From: Burkholderia lata
GTDB taxonomy: Bacteria > Pseudomonadota > Gammaproteobacteria > Burkholderiales > Burkholderiaceae
Length of the DNA stretch: 64,000 nucleotides
Direction of reading: 5' to 3'
NCBI RefSeq assembly: GCF_902499335.1
Contig: NZ_CABVQK010000017.1
Coordinates: forward strand, 62,001 to 126,000
Under the pieces are notes generated by a model. It ran no database searches, had not been told where the DNA came from, and saw only the letters and a program-made list of their open reading frames with translations. Positions 17,092-26,400 of the stretch are shown piece by piece (within the stretch, counting starts at the first letter, position 1; each line of letters starts with the position of its first letter). A program made the translations under genes and the position numbers.

Positions 17092-18843
17092 ATGAACGAC
17101 ACCGCTCGCACGCCGGACACCGGCGCATCCAACATCCCCGACAGCCGGGGCATCGATTTCTTCACAGCCGATCCCGACCTCGGCGCATTGCTGAAGCTGC
17201 ATCTCGGCGATGCGCACTATGCCGAACTCGAGCCGCGGCTGCGCGCGCTCGGCGCACGCGTGTCGGGCGAGCTCGACGAATGGGCGTCGCGCGCGGACAA
17301 GCACCCGCCCGTGCTCGAGCACCGCAACCGGCGCGGCGAGGCCGTGCAGCGGATCGACAAGGATCCCGCGTATGTCGCGCTCGAACGCGTCGCGTATGCC
17401 GAGCTCGGGCTCGCGTCGCTGAGCCACGGATCCGAATCGGTTCCGCCGCTCGTCAAGTACGCGTTGACGTTCCTGTTCGTGCAGGCGGAATTCGGGCTGT
17501 GCTGCCCGGTCAGCATGACCGATTCGCTGACGCGTACGCTGCGCCGTTTCGGCGATCCGGCGCTCGTCGCGCGCTACCTGCCGATGCTTGCGTCGCGCGA
17601 CTTCGACACGCTGTACCAGGGCGCGATGTTCATGACCGAGCAGGCGGCCGGTTCCGACGTCGGCCGGATCGCGACGCAGGCAACGCGCGAGACGGACGCG
17701 CACGGCGAGACCGTCTGGCGCCTGACCGGCGACAAGTGGTTCTGCTCGAACGCGGACGCCGATCTCGCGATGGTGCTCGCGCGGCCCGACGGCGCGCCGG
17801 ACGGCATCAAGGGCCTCGCGCTGTTCCTGCTGCCGAAGACGCTGCCGGACGGCACGCGCAACCGCTACCGGATCGTGCGCCTGAAGGACAAGCTCGGCAG
17901 CCGTTCGATGGCGAGCGGCGAGATCGCGCTCGAAGGCGCTCAGGCGTACCTGATCGGCGAGATCGGCCGCGGCTTTCACCAGATGGCCGACATGATCAAC
18001 ATGTCGCGGCTGTCGAACGGCGTGCGCGCGGCGGGGCTGATGCGGCGCGCGCTGAACGAAGCGCTGCACGTCGCCGCGCACCGCGAGGCCTTCGGCCGCA
18101 AGCTGATCGAGATGCCGCTGATGCAGCGCCAGTTGCTAAAGATGCTGCTGCCGGCCGAGGCCGCGCGCGCGATGTTCATGCAGATCGCGCTGCTGCTGCC
18201 GCAGGCCGATGCGGGCGACGAGCAGGCCGCGCGCTGCGTGCGGATCCTGACGCCGCTGATCAAGTTCCGCGCGTGCCGCGATGCACGGCGCGTGACGGGC
18301 GATGCGATGGAAGTGCGCGGCGGCACCGGCTACATCGAGGAATGGAGCGATGCGCGCGTCGTGCGCGACGCGCATCTCGGCTCGATCTGGGAGGGCACGA
18401 GCAACATCGTCGCGCTCGATGTCGCGCGGGCCGCGCAGCGCGAGCACGCGCTCGACGCGCTGCGCACATTTCTTGGTGACCGCCTCGGCGCGGCGCCGCT
18501 GCCCGATGCGAGCCGTGCGGCGCTGCGGCGCATCGTCGCGCGCGCCTGCGACGCGCTCGCGCGGGTCGCGGCCGAAGGTGACGACGCTCGCGTGCGGCAG
18601 GCCGCGTCCGCGCTGTACTACGCAAGCGCGGCCGTGCTGATGGCGTGCGAGGGCGCGCGGCTCGCGCCGGATTTCCGGCGTCTCGCGCTCGCGCACCTGG
18701 TCGTGCGCCACAAGCTGCTGCCGGTCGATCCGCTCGCGCCGGCATCGCGCGACGACGAATCGGCCGCATACGACGCGCTGCTGCGCGGCACGCCGGTCGC
18801 GCTCGATACCGCGCTCGACCTGCTGCCGGAGGTCGAACGATGA
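17092..18843 (+). CDS. Acyl-CoA dehydrogenase (AidB-like)
   Basis: FAD-dependent acyl-CoA dehydrogenase of 583 residues, longer than the usual 380-400 and resembling the AidB/large acyl-CoA dehydrogenase group. FAD and substrate blocks are AMFMTEQAAGSDVGRIAT, WRLTGDKWFCSN and the C-terminal GGTGYIEEWSDARVVRDA followed by IWEGTSNIVALDV. An additional roughly 170-residue helical C-terminal region follows. ATG 17092 has a GGAGA site. The stop overlaps the CoA-transferase start (ATGA), indicating translational coupling. The substrate is unknown; with the CoA transferase and transporter it probably oxidises an imported short or branched acid as its CoA ester. Confidence 0.9.
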   Translation: MNDTARTPDTGASNIPDSRGIDFFTADPDLGALLKLHLGDAHYAELEPRLRALGARVSGELDEWASRADKHPPVLEHRNRRGEAVQRIDKDPAYVALERVAYAELGLASLSHGSESVPPLVKYALTFLFVQAEFGLCCPVSMTDSLTRTLRRFGDPALVARYLPMLASRDFDTLYQGAMFMTEQAAGSDVGRIATQATRETDAHGETVWRLTGDKWFCSNADADLAMVLARPDGAPDGIKGLALFLLPKTLPDGTRNRYRIVRLKDKLGSRSMASGEIALEGAQAYLIGEIGRGFHQMADMINMSRLSNGVRAAGLMRRALNEALHVAAHREAFGRKLIEMPLMQRQLLKMLLPAEAARAMFMQIALLLPQADAGDEQAARCVRILTPLIKFRACRDARRVTGDAMEVRGGTGYIEEWSDARVVRDAHLGSIWEGTSNIVALDVARAAQREHALDALRTFLGDRLGAAPLPDASRAALRRIVARACDALARVAAEGDDARVRQAASALYYASAAVLMACEGARLAPDFRRLALAHLVVRHKLLPVDPLAPASRDDESAAYDALLRGTPVALDTALDLLPEVER

Positions 18844-20036
18844 GCACGACGCGTGGCGCACTGGACGGCCTGAAGGTCGTCGACCTGAGCCGTGTGCTCG
18901 GCGGCCCGTACTGCACGCAGGCGCTTGCCGACCACGGCGCGACGGTGATCAAGGTCGAACCGCCTTCCGGCGACGAGACGCGCGGCTGGGGGCCGCCGTT
19001 CCTCGGCGATACCGCCTGGTATTTCACGGGCGTGAACCGCAACAAGGAAGGGCTCGCGCTCGACCTGTCGCGCGAAGAAGGGCGCGCGATCCTGTGGCGC
19101 CTGCTCGACGAGGCCGACGTGCTCGTCGAGAACTTCAAGCCCGGCACGCTCGCGCGCTGGGGGATGGACTACGCACGCGACCTGCAGCCGCGTTTCCCTT
19201 GGCTGATCCACTGCGCGGTGACGGGCTTCGGCGACGACGGCCCGCTCGGCGGCCTGCCCGGCTACGACGCGGTGATCCAGGCGATGGCCGGGCTGATGAG
19301 CGTCAACGGCGAGCGCGACGGCGACGCGATGCGCATCGGTTTGCCGATCGTCGATATGGTCACCGGCCTCAATGCGCTCGCGGGCATCCTGCTGGCGCTC
19401 GCGGAGCGCGAGAAGAGCGGGCGCGGGCAGTCGATCGACATCGCGCTGTACGACTGCGGCGTGTCGCTGCTGCATCCGCACCTGCCGAACTTCTTCGGTT
19501 CCGGGCGCGAGCCGGAGCGCAGCGGCAACGCGCATCCGAACATCGCGCCGTACGACAGCTACCGCACGGCGACCGTGCCGATCTTCCTCGCGGTCGGCAA
19601 CGACCGGCAGTTCGCGCGGCTCGTCGCGCATCTCGGCGTGCCGGCGCTCGCAAGCGATCCGCGCTTCGTCGACAACCGCAGCCGCTGCGCGCACCGGTCC
19701 GAACTGAAGGCCGAACTGGAGGCACGGCTCGCCGCGCACGCATGCGAACCGCTCGCGCGCGACCTGATGGCGGCCGGCGTGCCGTGCGGGCCGGTGCGAA
19801 CGGTGGCCGACGTCGCGCACGATCCGCATGCGCTGCACCGGAACCTGTTCGTCGAGATCGGCGCATATCGCGGCACGGCGTCGCCGGTGAAGTTGTCGCG
19901 CACGCCGGCCACCTATCGTTCGCCGCCGCCCGCGTTGGGCGGCGACACGCGTGCGGTGCTCGATCGCCTCGGCGTCGATCCCGCGCTCCAGCAGCAACTG
20001 CTCGACGCCGGCGTGCTGAGGGAGGCCCCCGGCTAG
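18840..20036 (+). CDS. CaiB/BaiF family CoA transferase (class III)
   Basis: Family III CoA transferase of 398 residues. The opening LDGLKVVDLSRVLGGPYCTQ and ATVIKVEPPSGDETRGWGPPF are family hallmarks. The block GYDAVIQAMAGLMSVNG (about 141-157) and the region before it hold the expected catalytic aspartate. The start overlaps the dehydrogenase stop by 4 nt. It probably activates an incoming acid by moving CoA from another thioester, making the substrate for the upstream dehydrogenase. The actual donor and acceptor cannot be told from sequence. Confidence 0.93.
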   Translation: MSTTRGALDGLKVVDLSRVLGGPYCTQALADHGATVIKVEPPSGDETRGWGPPFLGDTAWYFTGVNRNKEGLALDLSREEGRAILWRLLDEADVLVENFKPGTLARWGMDYARDLQPRFPWLIHCAVTGFGDDGPLGGLPGYDAVIQAMAGLMSVNGERDGDAMRIGLPIVDMVTGLNALAGILLALAEREKSGRGQSIDIALYDCGVSLLHPHLPNFFGSGREPERSGNAHPNIAPYDSYRTATVPIFLAVGNDRQFARLVAHLGVPALASDPRFVDNRSRCAHRSELKAELEARLAAHACEPLARDLMAAGVPCGPVRTVADVAHDPHALHRNLFVEIGAYRGTASPVKLSRTPATYRSPPPALGGDTRAVLDRLGVDPALQQQLLDAGVLREAPG

Positions 20037-20127
20037 GCGCCCTCGGCAGCTACGACGCCGCCGGCCGGCGGCGCCATGCCGGCCACCCGGGAAAGGCGCG
20101 CGACAGTCGCGCCCCCGAAACACAAAC

Positions 20128-21555
20128 ATGGAGACATCGATGAGCCGTCAGCAATCCCCGGCCGCCGCGCCGCAACCGCGGCCCGGCCGCGCCGCCTTCG
20201 CGGCGTTCGTCGGCACCACGATCGAGTGGTACGACTTCTACATCTACGGCACGGCCGCGGCGCTCGTGTTCGGCAAGGTGTTCTTTTCGAGCACGATGGA
20301 TCCCGGCGTCGCGACGCTGCTTGCGTTCGTCACGTTCTGGGCCGGTTTCGCCGCGCGACCGCTCGGCGGCATCGTGTTCGGGCATCTCGGCGATCGTGTC
20401 GGCCGCAAGACCGCGCTCGTGATCACGCTGGTGATGATGGGGCTGGCCACGACCGGCATCGGCCTGTTGCCCGGCTATGCGCAGATCGGCGTATGGGCGC
20501 CGGCCGGCCTCGTCGTGCTGCGCGTGCTGCAGGGCATCGCGGTCGGCGGCGAGTGGGGCGGTGCGGTGCTGATCGCGAGCGAGAACGCGCCGAAGCATCG
20601 CAGCATCCTGTACGCGGCGTTCGCGCAGCAGGGCTCGCCCACCGGCAACCTGTTGGCCACGGCCGCGTTCTTCGCGCTGAGCGCGCTGCCGACCCCGTCA
20701 TTCCTGATGTGGGGCTGGCGCATTCCGTTCCTGCTGTCGGCCGTGCTGGTGATCATCGGCATGGTGATCCGGCTGAAGCTCGAGGAGTCGGCCGACATGC
20801 AGCGCGTGCTCGCGCGCAAGCGTACCGTGAGGCTGCCGCTGCGCGACGTCGTGCGCGATCACTGGGTCGTCGTGCTGCTCGCGGCCGGCACGCTGCCGGT
20901 GATCAACGTCACGTACTTCCGCAGTACGTTTGCGCTGTCGTGGGCGACCAAGGAGCTCGGCTACGCGCAGGGCACGTTCCTCGGCATCCTGTCGATCTCG
21001 CTCGTCGTGCAGTTCCTGATGCAGCCGGTCGGCGCGTGGTTCGTGTCGAAGGTCGACATGCGCCGCGCGATGTGCTGGATCCTGATTCCGGAAATCGTGC
21101 TGATGCCCGTGATGTTCCATGCGCTCGCGACGCGTTCGTACTGGGTGGCCGTTGCGGGCATGTGCATCTCGACGATTCCGTCGGCGATGTTCTATGGCGC
21201 GGTCGGCGGCGTGCTCGCACGCGTGTTTCCGGCGAACATCCGCTACACGGGCCTGTCGCTCGCGTATCAGCTGAGCGCGCTCGTCGTCGGCGGCGGCACG
21301 CCCGTGCTCGCGCAGGCGATCCTCAATGCGACCGGCAGCATCGTCGGTGTCGCGGTTGCGTCGGGGCTTTACGCGTGCGTGTCGCTCGTCTGCATGGTGG
21401 CGCTGCTGAATCGCACCGGGTATCGCGCGGACGAACTGTCGACGGCCGAGCGCAGCGACGCGGCCGAATGGGGCGCCGAAGGCGGCAGCGAGGAACCTGC
21501 TGCAGGCGGGAACGCGCAGCCGGGCGAGGGCGGTGCGCTGAAGCCGGCCGGCTGA
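20128..21555 (+). CDS. MHS family MFS transporter (proton symporter)
   Basis: Inner-membrane major facilitator of 475 residues in the metabolite:H+ symporter family (ProP, ShiA, KgtP relatives). The first helix contains FVGTTIEWYDFYIYGTAAAL. The family loop signature is ARPLGGIVFGHLGDRVGRKT (about 70-89). About 12 transmembrane segments are visible, followed by a hydrophilic 40-residue C-terminal tail rich in Gly/Ala/Glu. It follows the CoA transferase by 91 nt on the same strand and probably imports the organic acid processed by the two upstream enzymes. Confidence 0.92.
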   Translation: METSMSRQQSPAAAPQPRPGRAAFAAFVGTTIEWYDFYIYGTAAALVFGKVFFSSTMDPGVATLLAFVTFWAGFAARPLGGIVFGHLGDRVGRKTALVITLVMMGLATTGIGLLPGYAQIGVWAPAGLVVLRVLQGIAVGGEWGGAVLIASENAPKHRSILYAAFAQQGSPTGNLLATAAFFALSALPTPSFLMWGWRIPFLLSAVLVIIGMVIRLKLEESADMQRVLARKRTVRLPLRDVVRDHWVVVLLAAGTLPVINVTYFRSTFALSWATKELGYAQGTFLGILSISLVVQFLMQPVGAWFVSKVDMRRAMCWILIPEIVLMPVMFHALATRSYWVAVAGMCISTIPSAMFYGAVGGVLARVFPANIRYTGLSLAYQLSALVVGGGTPVLAQAILNATGSIVGVAVASGLYACVSLVCMVALLNRTGYRADELSTAERSDAAEWGAEGGSEEPAAGGNAQPGEGGALKPAG

Positions 21556-21616
21556 GCCGCACGGAATACCGCCCCGCGCGAGGCCGGAACACACCGAACG
21601 CGCGCCCAAAAGAAAA

Positions 21617-21641
21617 CGGCACCGTGCGAAACACGGTGCCG
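21617..21641 (-). terminator. Bidirectional hairpin between the MHS transporter and yggX
   Basis: A perfect 10-bp stem (21617-21626 with 21632-21641) has a 5-nt loop. On the minus strand it is followed by TTTTCTTTT and should end the argA-yggX transcript. It lies 61 nt after the transporter stop on the other strand. Confidence 0.8.
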
Positions 21642-21695
21642 CTTTCTCCGGAGCGCGTGGCCGGCAACTTGCGCCGGCCGCGCGCCAACGCGTCT

Positions 21696-21971
21696 TCAGC
21701 CTTCCGTCGGCGGCACGTAGCCGGACGCCTGGTCCGCGCCGTCGCCGAAGAAGTACTTCTCGGTCTGCTTCATCAGGTACTGGCGCGCGCGCGGGTCGGC
21801 CATGTTCAGGCGGTTTTCGTTGATCAGCATCGTCTGCTGCTTCAGCCAGCCTTGCCACGCTTCCTTCGAGACGCTCTCGTAAATGCGCTTGCCGAGTTCG
21901 CCCGGCAGCGGCGGGAAATCGAGGCCTTCGGCTTCCTTGCCGAGCTTCGCGCATTGGATCATTCGAGCCAT
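21696..21971 (-). CDS. yggX: Probable Fe(2+)-trafficking protein YggX
   Basis: A small cytoplasmic protein of 91 residues linked to iron supply and oxidative protection of Fe-S enzymes. The near-invariant start [21 protein letters not shown], with its single conserved cysteine (Cys7), and the blocks [20 protein letters not shown] and [12 protein letters not shown] identify the family. The length is typical. It is 49 nt downstream of argA on the same strand and likely cotranscribed. A hairpin terminator follows. Confidence 0.96.
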
Positions 21972-22020
21972 CGTGTACTTCTCCTGTAATCGGACTGGGG
22001 GAGGGCAGTCGTGCCTGCGC

Positions 22021-23400
22021 TCAGAGCTGTTTCATCAGCACGAGCGACTTGCGCTGCCAGTTATAGAGTTTGCGGCGGTCTTCCGGCAGGTCGTCGACGC
22101 TGACCTTGACGAAGCCGCGCTTGAGGAACCAGTGCTCGGTGCGCGTCGTGAGCACGAAGATATGCGTGAGGCCGCGCGCGCGGGCGCGCTGCTCGATGCG
22201 CTTGAGCAGGCGTTCGCCGTCGCCCGAGCCTTGCGCTTCCGGCGCGACCGTCAGGCACGCCATCTCGCCGATCTTCTCCTGCTGGTACGGATACAGCGCC
22301 GCGCAGCCGAACAGCACGCCATCGTGCTCGATCACCGAGAAATGGTCGATGTCGCGTTCGATCTGGTGGCGGCCGCGCCGCACCAGCGTGCCGTCCGACT
22401 CGAGCGGCTCGATCAGCGACAGGATGCCGCCGACGTCGTCCGGCGTCGCTTCGCGCAGGCTTTCGAGGTTCTCGTACGAGATCATCGTACCGACGCCGTC
22501 GTGCAGGAACAGTTCGAGCAGCATGCTGCCGTCGAGTGATTGCGGAATCAGGTGCGCCCGGGTCACGCCGCCGCGGCATGCGCGGATCGAATGCTTCAGG
22601 AAGAATGCGTCGTCGCCCTGGACGTTGCCGGAATCGAGCAGCTCGGCCGCCGCATCGAGCGACATTTCGCGGATCAGTTCGCCTTCGTCGTCGACGATGC
22701 CGGGGCCTTCGGTCAGGAACACGATCTTGTCGGCGCGCAGCGCGATCGCGGCGGCCGAAGCCACATCTTCCATCGACAGGTTGAACGCCTCGCCGGTCGG
22801 CGAGAAGCCGAGCGGCGACAGCAGCACGAGCTTGCGGCTCGCGAGCGAATGACGGATCGATTCGGCGTCGATCTTGCGCACGATGCCCGTATGCGCGAAA
22901 TCGACCCCGTCGAGAATCCCCACCGGCCGCGCGGTCACGAAGTTGCCCGACACGACGCTGATGTGCGCGTGCGCCATCGGCGAGTTCGGCAGACCCTGGC
23001 TGATCGCGGCCTCGATGTCGAGACGCACTTCACCGGCCGCTTCCTTCGCGGATTCGAGCGCGCGCGCATCGGTGATGCGCAGGCCGTGCGAAAACTCGGA
23101 TTCGACACCGTGCAGGCTCAGTTGCTCCTCGACCTGCGGGCGCGAGCCGTGCACCAGCACGATCTGGATACCCATCGCCTGCAGCAGCGCGATGTCGGAC
23201 ACGAGCGCATTCAGCAGCCCCTGCTGCACCACCTCGCCGCCAAACCCCACGACGAACGTGCTGTTACGGAACTTGTGGATATAGGGCGCGACGGAGCGCA
23301 TCCAGTCGACGAACTGCGCGTGACTGGCGGCCGAGTCGTCGGCAACCGGCGGCGTCGTGGCGCCGGTCTGGGCGGGAGGGAGGTCGGTTTGGGAATTCAT
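22021..23400 (-). CDS. argA: Amino-acid N-acetyltransferase (N-acetylglutamate synthase)
   Basis: Catalyses acetylation of glutamate by acetyl-CoA, the committed step of arginine synthesis and normally arginine-inhibited. The 459-residue protein has an N-terminal amino-acid kinase fold (about 30-300; [14 protein letters not shown] and [14 protein letters not shown]) and a C-terminal GNAT domain (about 310-459; [21 protein letters not shown] is the acetyl-CoA loop). A variable N-terminal tail precedes it. It starts only 23 nt from the divergent hrpA, sharing a palindromic -10 sequence. yggX follows. Confidence 0.96.
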
Positions 23401-23407
23401 GGGCGGG

Positions 23408-23415
23408 ATTATAAT
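23408..23415. promoter_or_regulatory. Palindromic -10 element shared by argA and hrpA
   Basis: ATTATAAT contains TATAAT on both strands (plus 23410-23415, minus 23413-23408). It sits in a 23-nt gap, 8 nt before the hrpA ATG and 7 nt before the argA ATG. Clear -35 hexamers are not visible at the expected spacing inside either coding region. If used, both transcripts would be leaderless or nearly so. Confidence 0.45.
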
Positions 23416-23423
23416 GCGCCCCC

Positions 23424-26400
23424 ATGTCGAATGTACCTAAAAGTCCCGCGCCGACGCGGGCCAAAGCGCCGTCGGCCCGGCACCCGGATGGTGCGGCCGA
23501 TGCACGCCAGCAGCAGGGCCAGCCGCCGCGCCGGCCGCAGGAACAGCAGGCGGGCAAGCCTGCACACGCGCCGCGCGGGCCGCGCGGCGACGAACCGCGC
23601 GGCGACGCGCGTCAGGCGGCCGCGAAGGACGCGTCTGCAACGGGCGAGCGCGCGCCGCGCCGCGAGCGTCCGCCGCGCGCCGTCGTCGCACCGAACCCCG
23701 TCCCGCCGATCACGTACCCCGAAAGCCTGCCCGTGTCGGGCAAGCGTGATGAAATCGCGCGCGAGATCGCCGGTCATCAGGTTGTCATCGTCTGCGGCGA
23801 AACCGGCTCGGGCAAGACCACGCAGCTGCCGAAGATCTGTCTCGATCTCGGCCGCGGCCTCGGGGCCGGCGGCACGGGCCTGATCGGCCATACGCAGCCG
23901 CGCCGCCTCGCCGCGTCGTCCACCGGCCGCCGGATCGCCGAGGAACTCGGCACGCCGTTCGGCGAAGTGGTCGGCTACAAGGTGCGCTTTACCGACAATC
24001 TCGCGCCGGGCGCGTCCGTGAAGCTGATGACGGACGGCATCCTGCTCGCCGAGACGCAGACCGACCCGTTGCTGAAGGCGTACGACACGCTGATCATCGA
24101 CGAGGCGCACGAGCGCAGCCTGAACATCGACTTCCTGCTCGGCTACCTGAAGGAAATCCTGCCGAGACGGCCGGACCTGAAGCTGATCGTCACGTCCGCG
24201 ACGATCGACGCCGATCGCTTCGCGCGCCATTTCGGCACCGACGAGCGCCCGGCGCCCGTGATCGAGGTGAGCGGGCGGCTGTATCCGGTCGAGATGCGCT
24301 ACCGCCCCGTGGCCGAGGATCGCCCGGCGGTGAAGCACGCCGAAGGCACGGGCGGCCGCGACCGCGTGAAGACCGCGCGCGAAGCCGAGCGCGACCTGAT
24401 GGACGCGATCGTCGACGCGGTCGACGAGCTGTGCCGCGAAGGCCCCGGCGACGTGCTGGTGTTCCTGCCCGGCGAGCGCGAGATCCGCGAAGCGGCCGAG
24501 GCACTGCGCAAGCACCACCCGCCGCACACCGAGATCCTGCCGCTGTTCGCGCGACTCTCGGCGGCCGACCAGGACAAGGTGTTCAAGGCGTCGAACGCGC
24601 GCCGGATCGTGCTCGCGACCAACGTCGCCGAAACCTCGCTGACGGTGCCGGGCATCCGCTACGTCGTCGATACCGGCCTCGCACGCGTGAAGCGCTATTC
24701 GTACCGGAACAAGGTCGAGCAGCTGCAGGTCGAGTCGATCTCGCAGGCGGCCGCGAACCAGCGCGCGGGCCGCTGCGGCCGCGTGGCCGACGGCGTCTGC
24801 ATCCGCTTGTATGAGGAAAGCGACTACCAGGCGCGCGCGCGCTTCACCGATCCGGAAATCCTGCGTTCGTCGCTCGCGTCGGTGATCCTGCGGATGAAGT
24901 CGCTGCACCTGACGGCGATCGAATCGTTCCCGTTCCTCGAGCCGCCGCCCGGCCGCGCGATCGCGGACGGCTACCAGTTGCTCAACGAGCTCGGCGCGGT
25001 CGACGACGACAACGCGCTGACGCCGCTCGGCCGCGAACTCGCGCGGCTGCCGCTCGACCCGCGCGTCGGCCGGATGATTCTCGCCGCGCGCGACCAGCAG
25101 TCGCTGCGCGAAGTGCTGATCATCGCGAGCGCGCTGTCCGTGCAGGATCCGCGCGACCGCCCGATCGAGGCGCAGGAGCAGGCCGACCAGGCACACCGTC
25201 GGTTCGCCGACGAGCGTTCCGAGTTCCTGCAGTGGCTGAAGATCTGGGCGTGGTTCGAAGAGGCGGTCGCGCACAAGAAGTCGAACCGCCAGCTCGTCGA
25301 CGCATGCCGGCAGAACTTCCTGTCGCACCTGCGGCTGCGCGAGTGGCGCGACGTCCATTCGCAGCTGCTGACGGTCGTGCGCGAGCATGGCTGGCGGCTG
25401 AACGAAGTCGAGGCGACCTACGAACAGGTCCATCTGGCCCTGTTGACGGGCCTGCTCGGCAACCTCGGCATGAAGGCCGACGACGATCCGCACTATCTCG
25501 GCGCGCGCGGGATCAAGTTCTACCTGTGGCCGGGCTCCGTGCTGGCGAAGAAGGCCGGCCGCTGGGTGATGGCGGCCGAGCTCGTCGAGACGAGCCGGCT
25601 GTACGCGCGCTGCCTCGCGAAGATCGAGCCCGAATGGGTCGAGAAGATCGGAGCGCACCTGCTGAAGAAATCGCTGTCGGAGCCGCACTGGGAAAAGCGC
25701 CCGGCGCAGGTCAGCGCGTACGAGCGCGCGACGCTGTACGGGCTGCCGATCTACCACCGCCGGCGCATCGCGTTCGGCAAGCAGGATCCGTCGCGTGCGC
25801 GCGAGCTGTTCATCCGCGGCGCGCTGGTCGAAGGCGAGTTCGACACGAAGCTGCCGTTCTTCGCGCATAACCGCAAGCTGCTCGCCGACATCGAGCAGCT
25901 CGAGCACAAGTCGCGCCGCCAGGACGTGCTGGTCGACGACGAGCTGATCTACGCGTACTACGACCAGGCGATTCCGGAAGGGATTCACACGGGCGCCGCG
26001 TTCGAGCGCTGGTACCGCGACGAGGTGAAGAAGGGCGGCCAGGCGGAAGACAGGCAGCGCCTGCTGTACCTGTCGCGCGACGACCTGATGCGCCACGAGG
26101 CGGCCGGCGTGACGACCGAGCTGTTCCCGAAGCGCGCGACGATGGCCGGCGTCGAGATGGCGCTCACGTATCACTTCGAGCCCGGCACGCCGCGCGACGG
26201 CGTGACGCTCGCGGTGCCGCTGTATGCGCTGAACCAGGTCGACGCGCGCCGCTGCGAGTGGCTCGTGCCCGGGATGCTGAAGGAAAAGGTGCAGTTGCTG
26301 CTGAAATCGCTGCCGCAGAAGCTGCGCCGGCACTGCGTGCCGCTGCCCGAGTACGCGGCCGGCTTCGTCGAGCGGATGGGCCGCGAGCGCTTCGGCGCGG

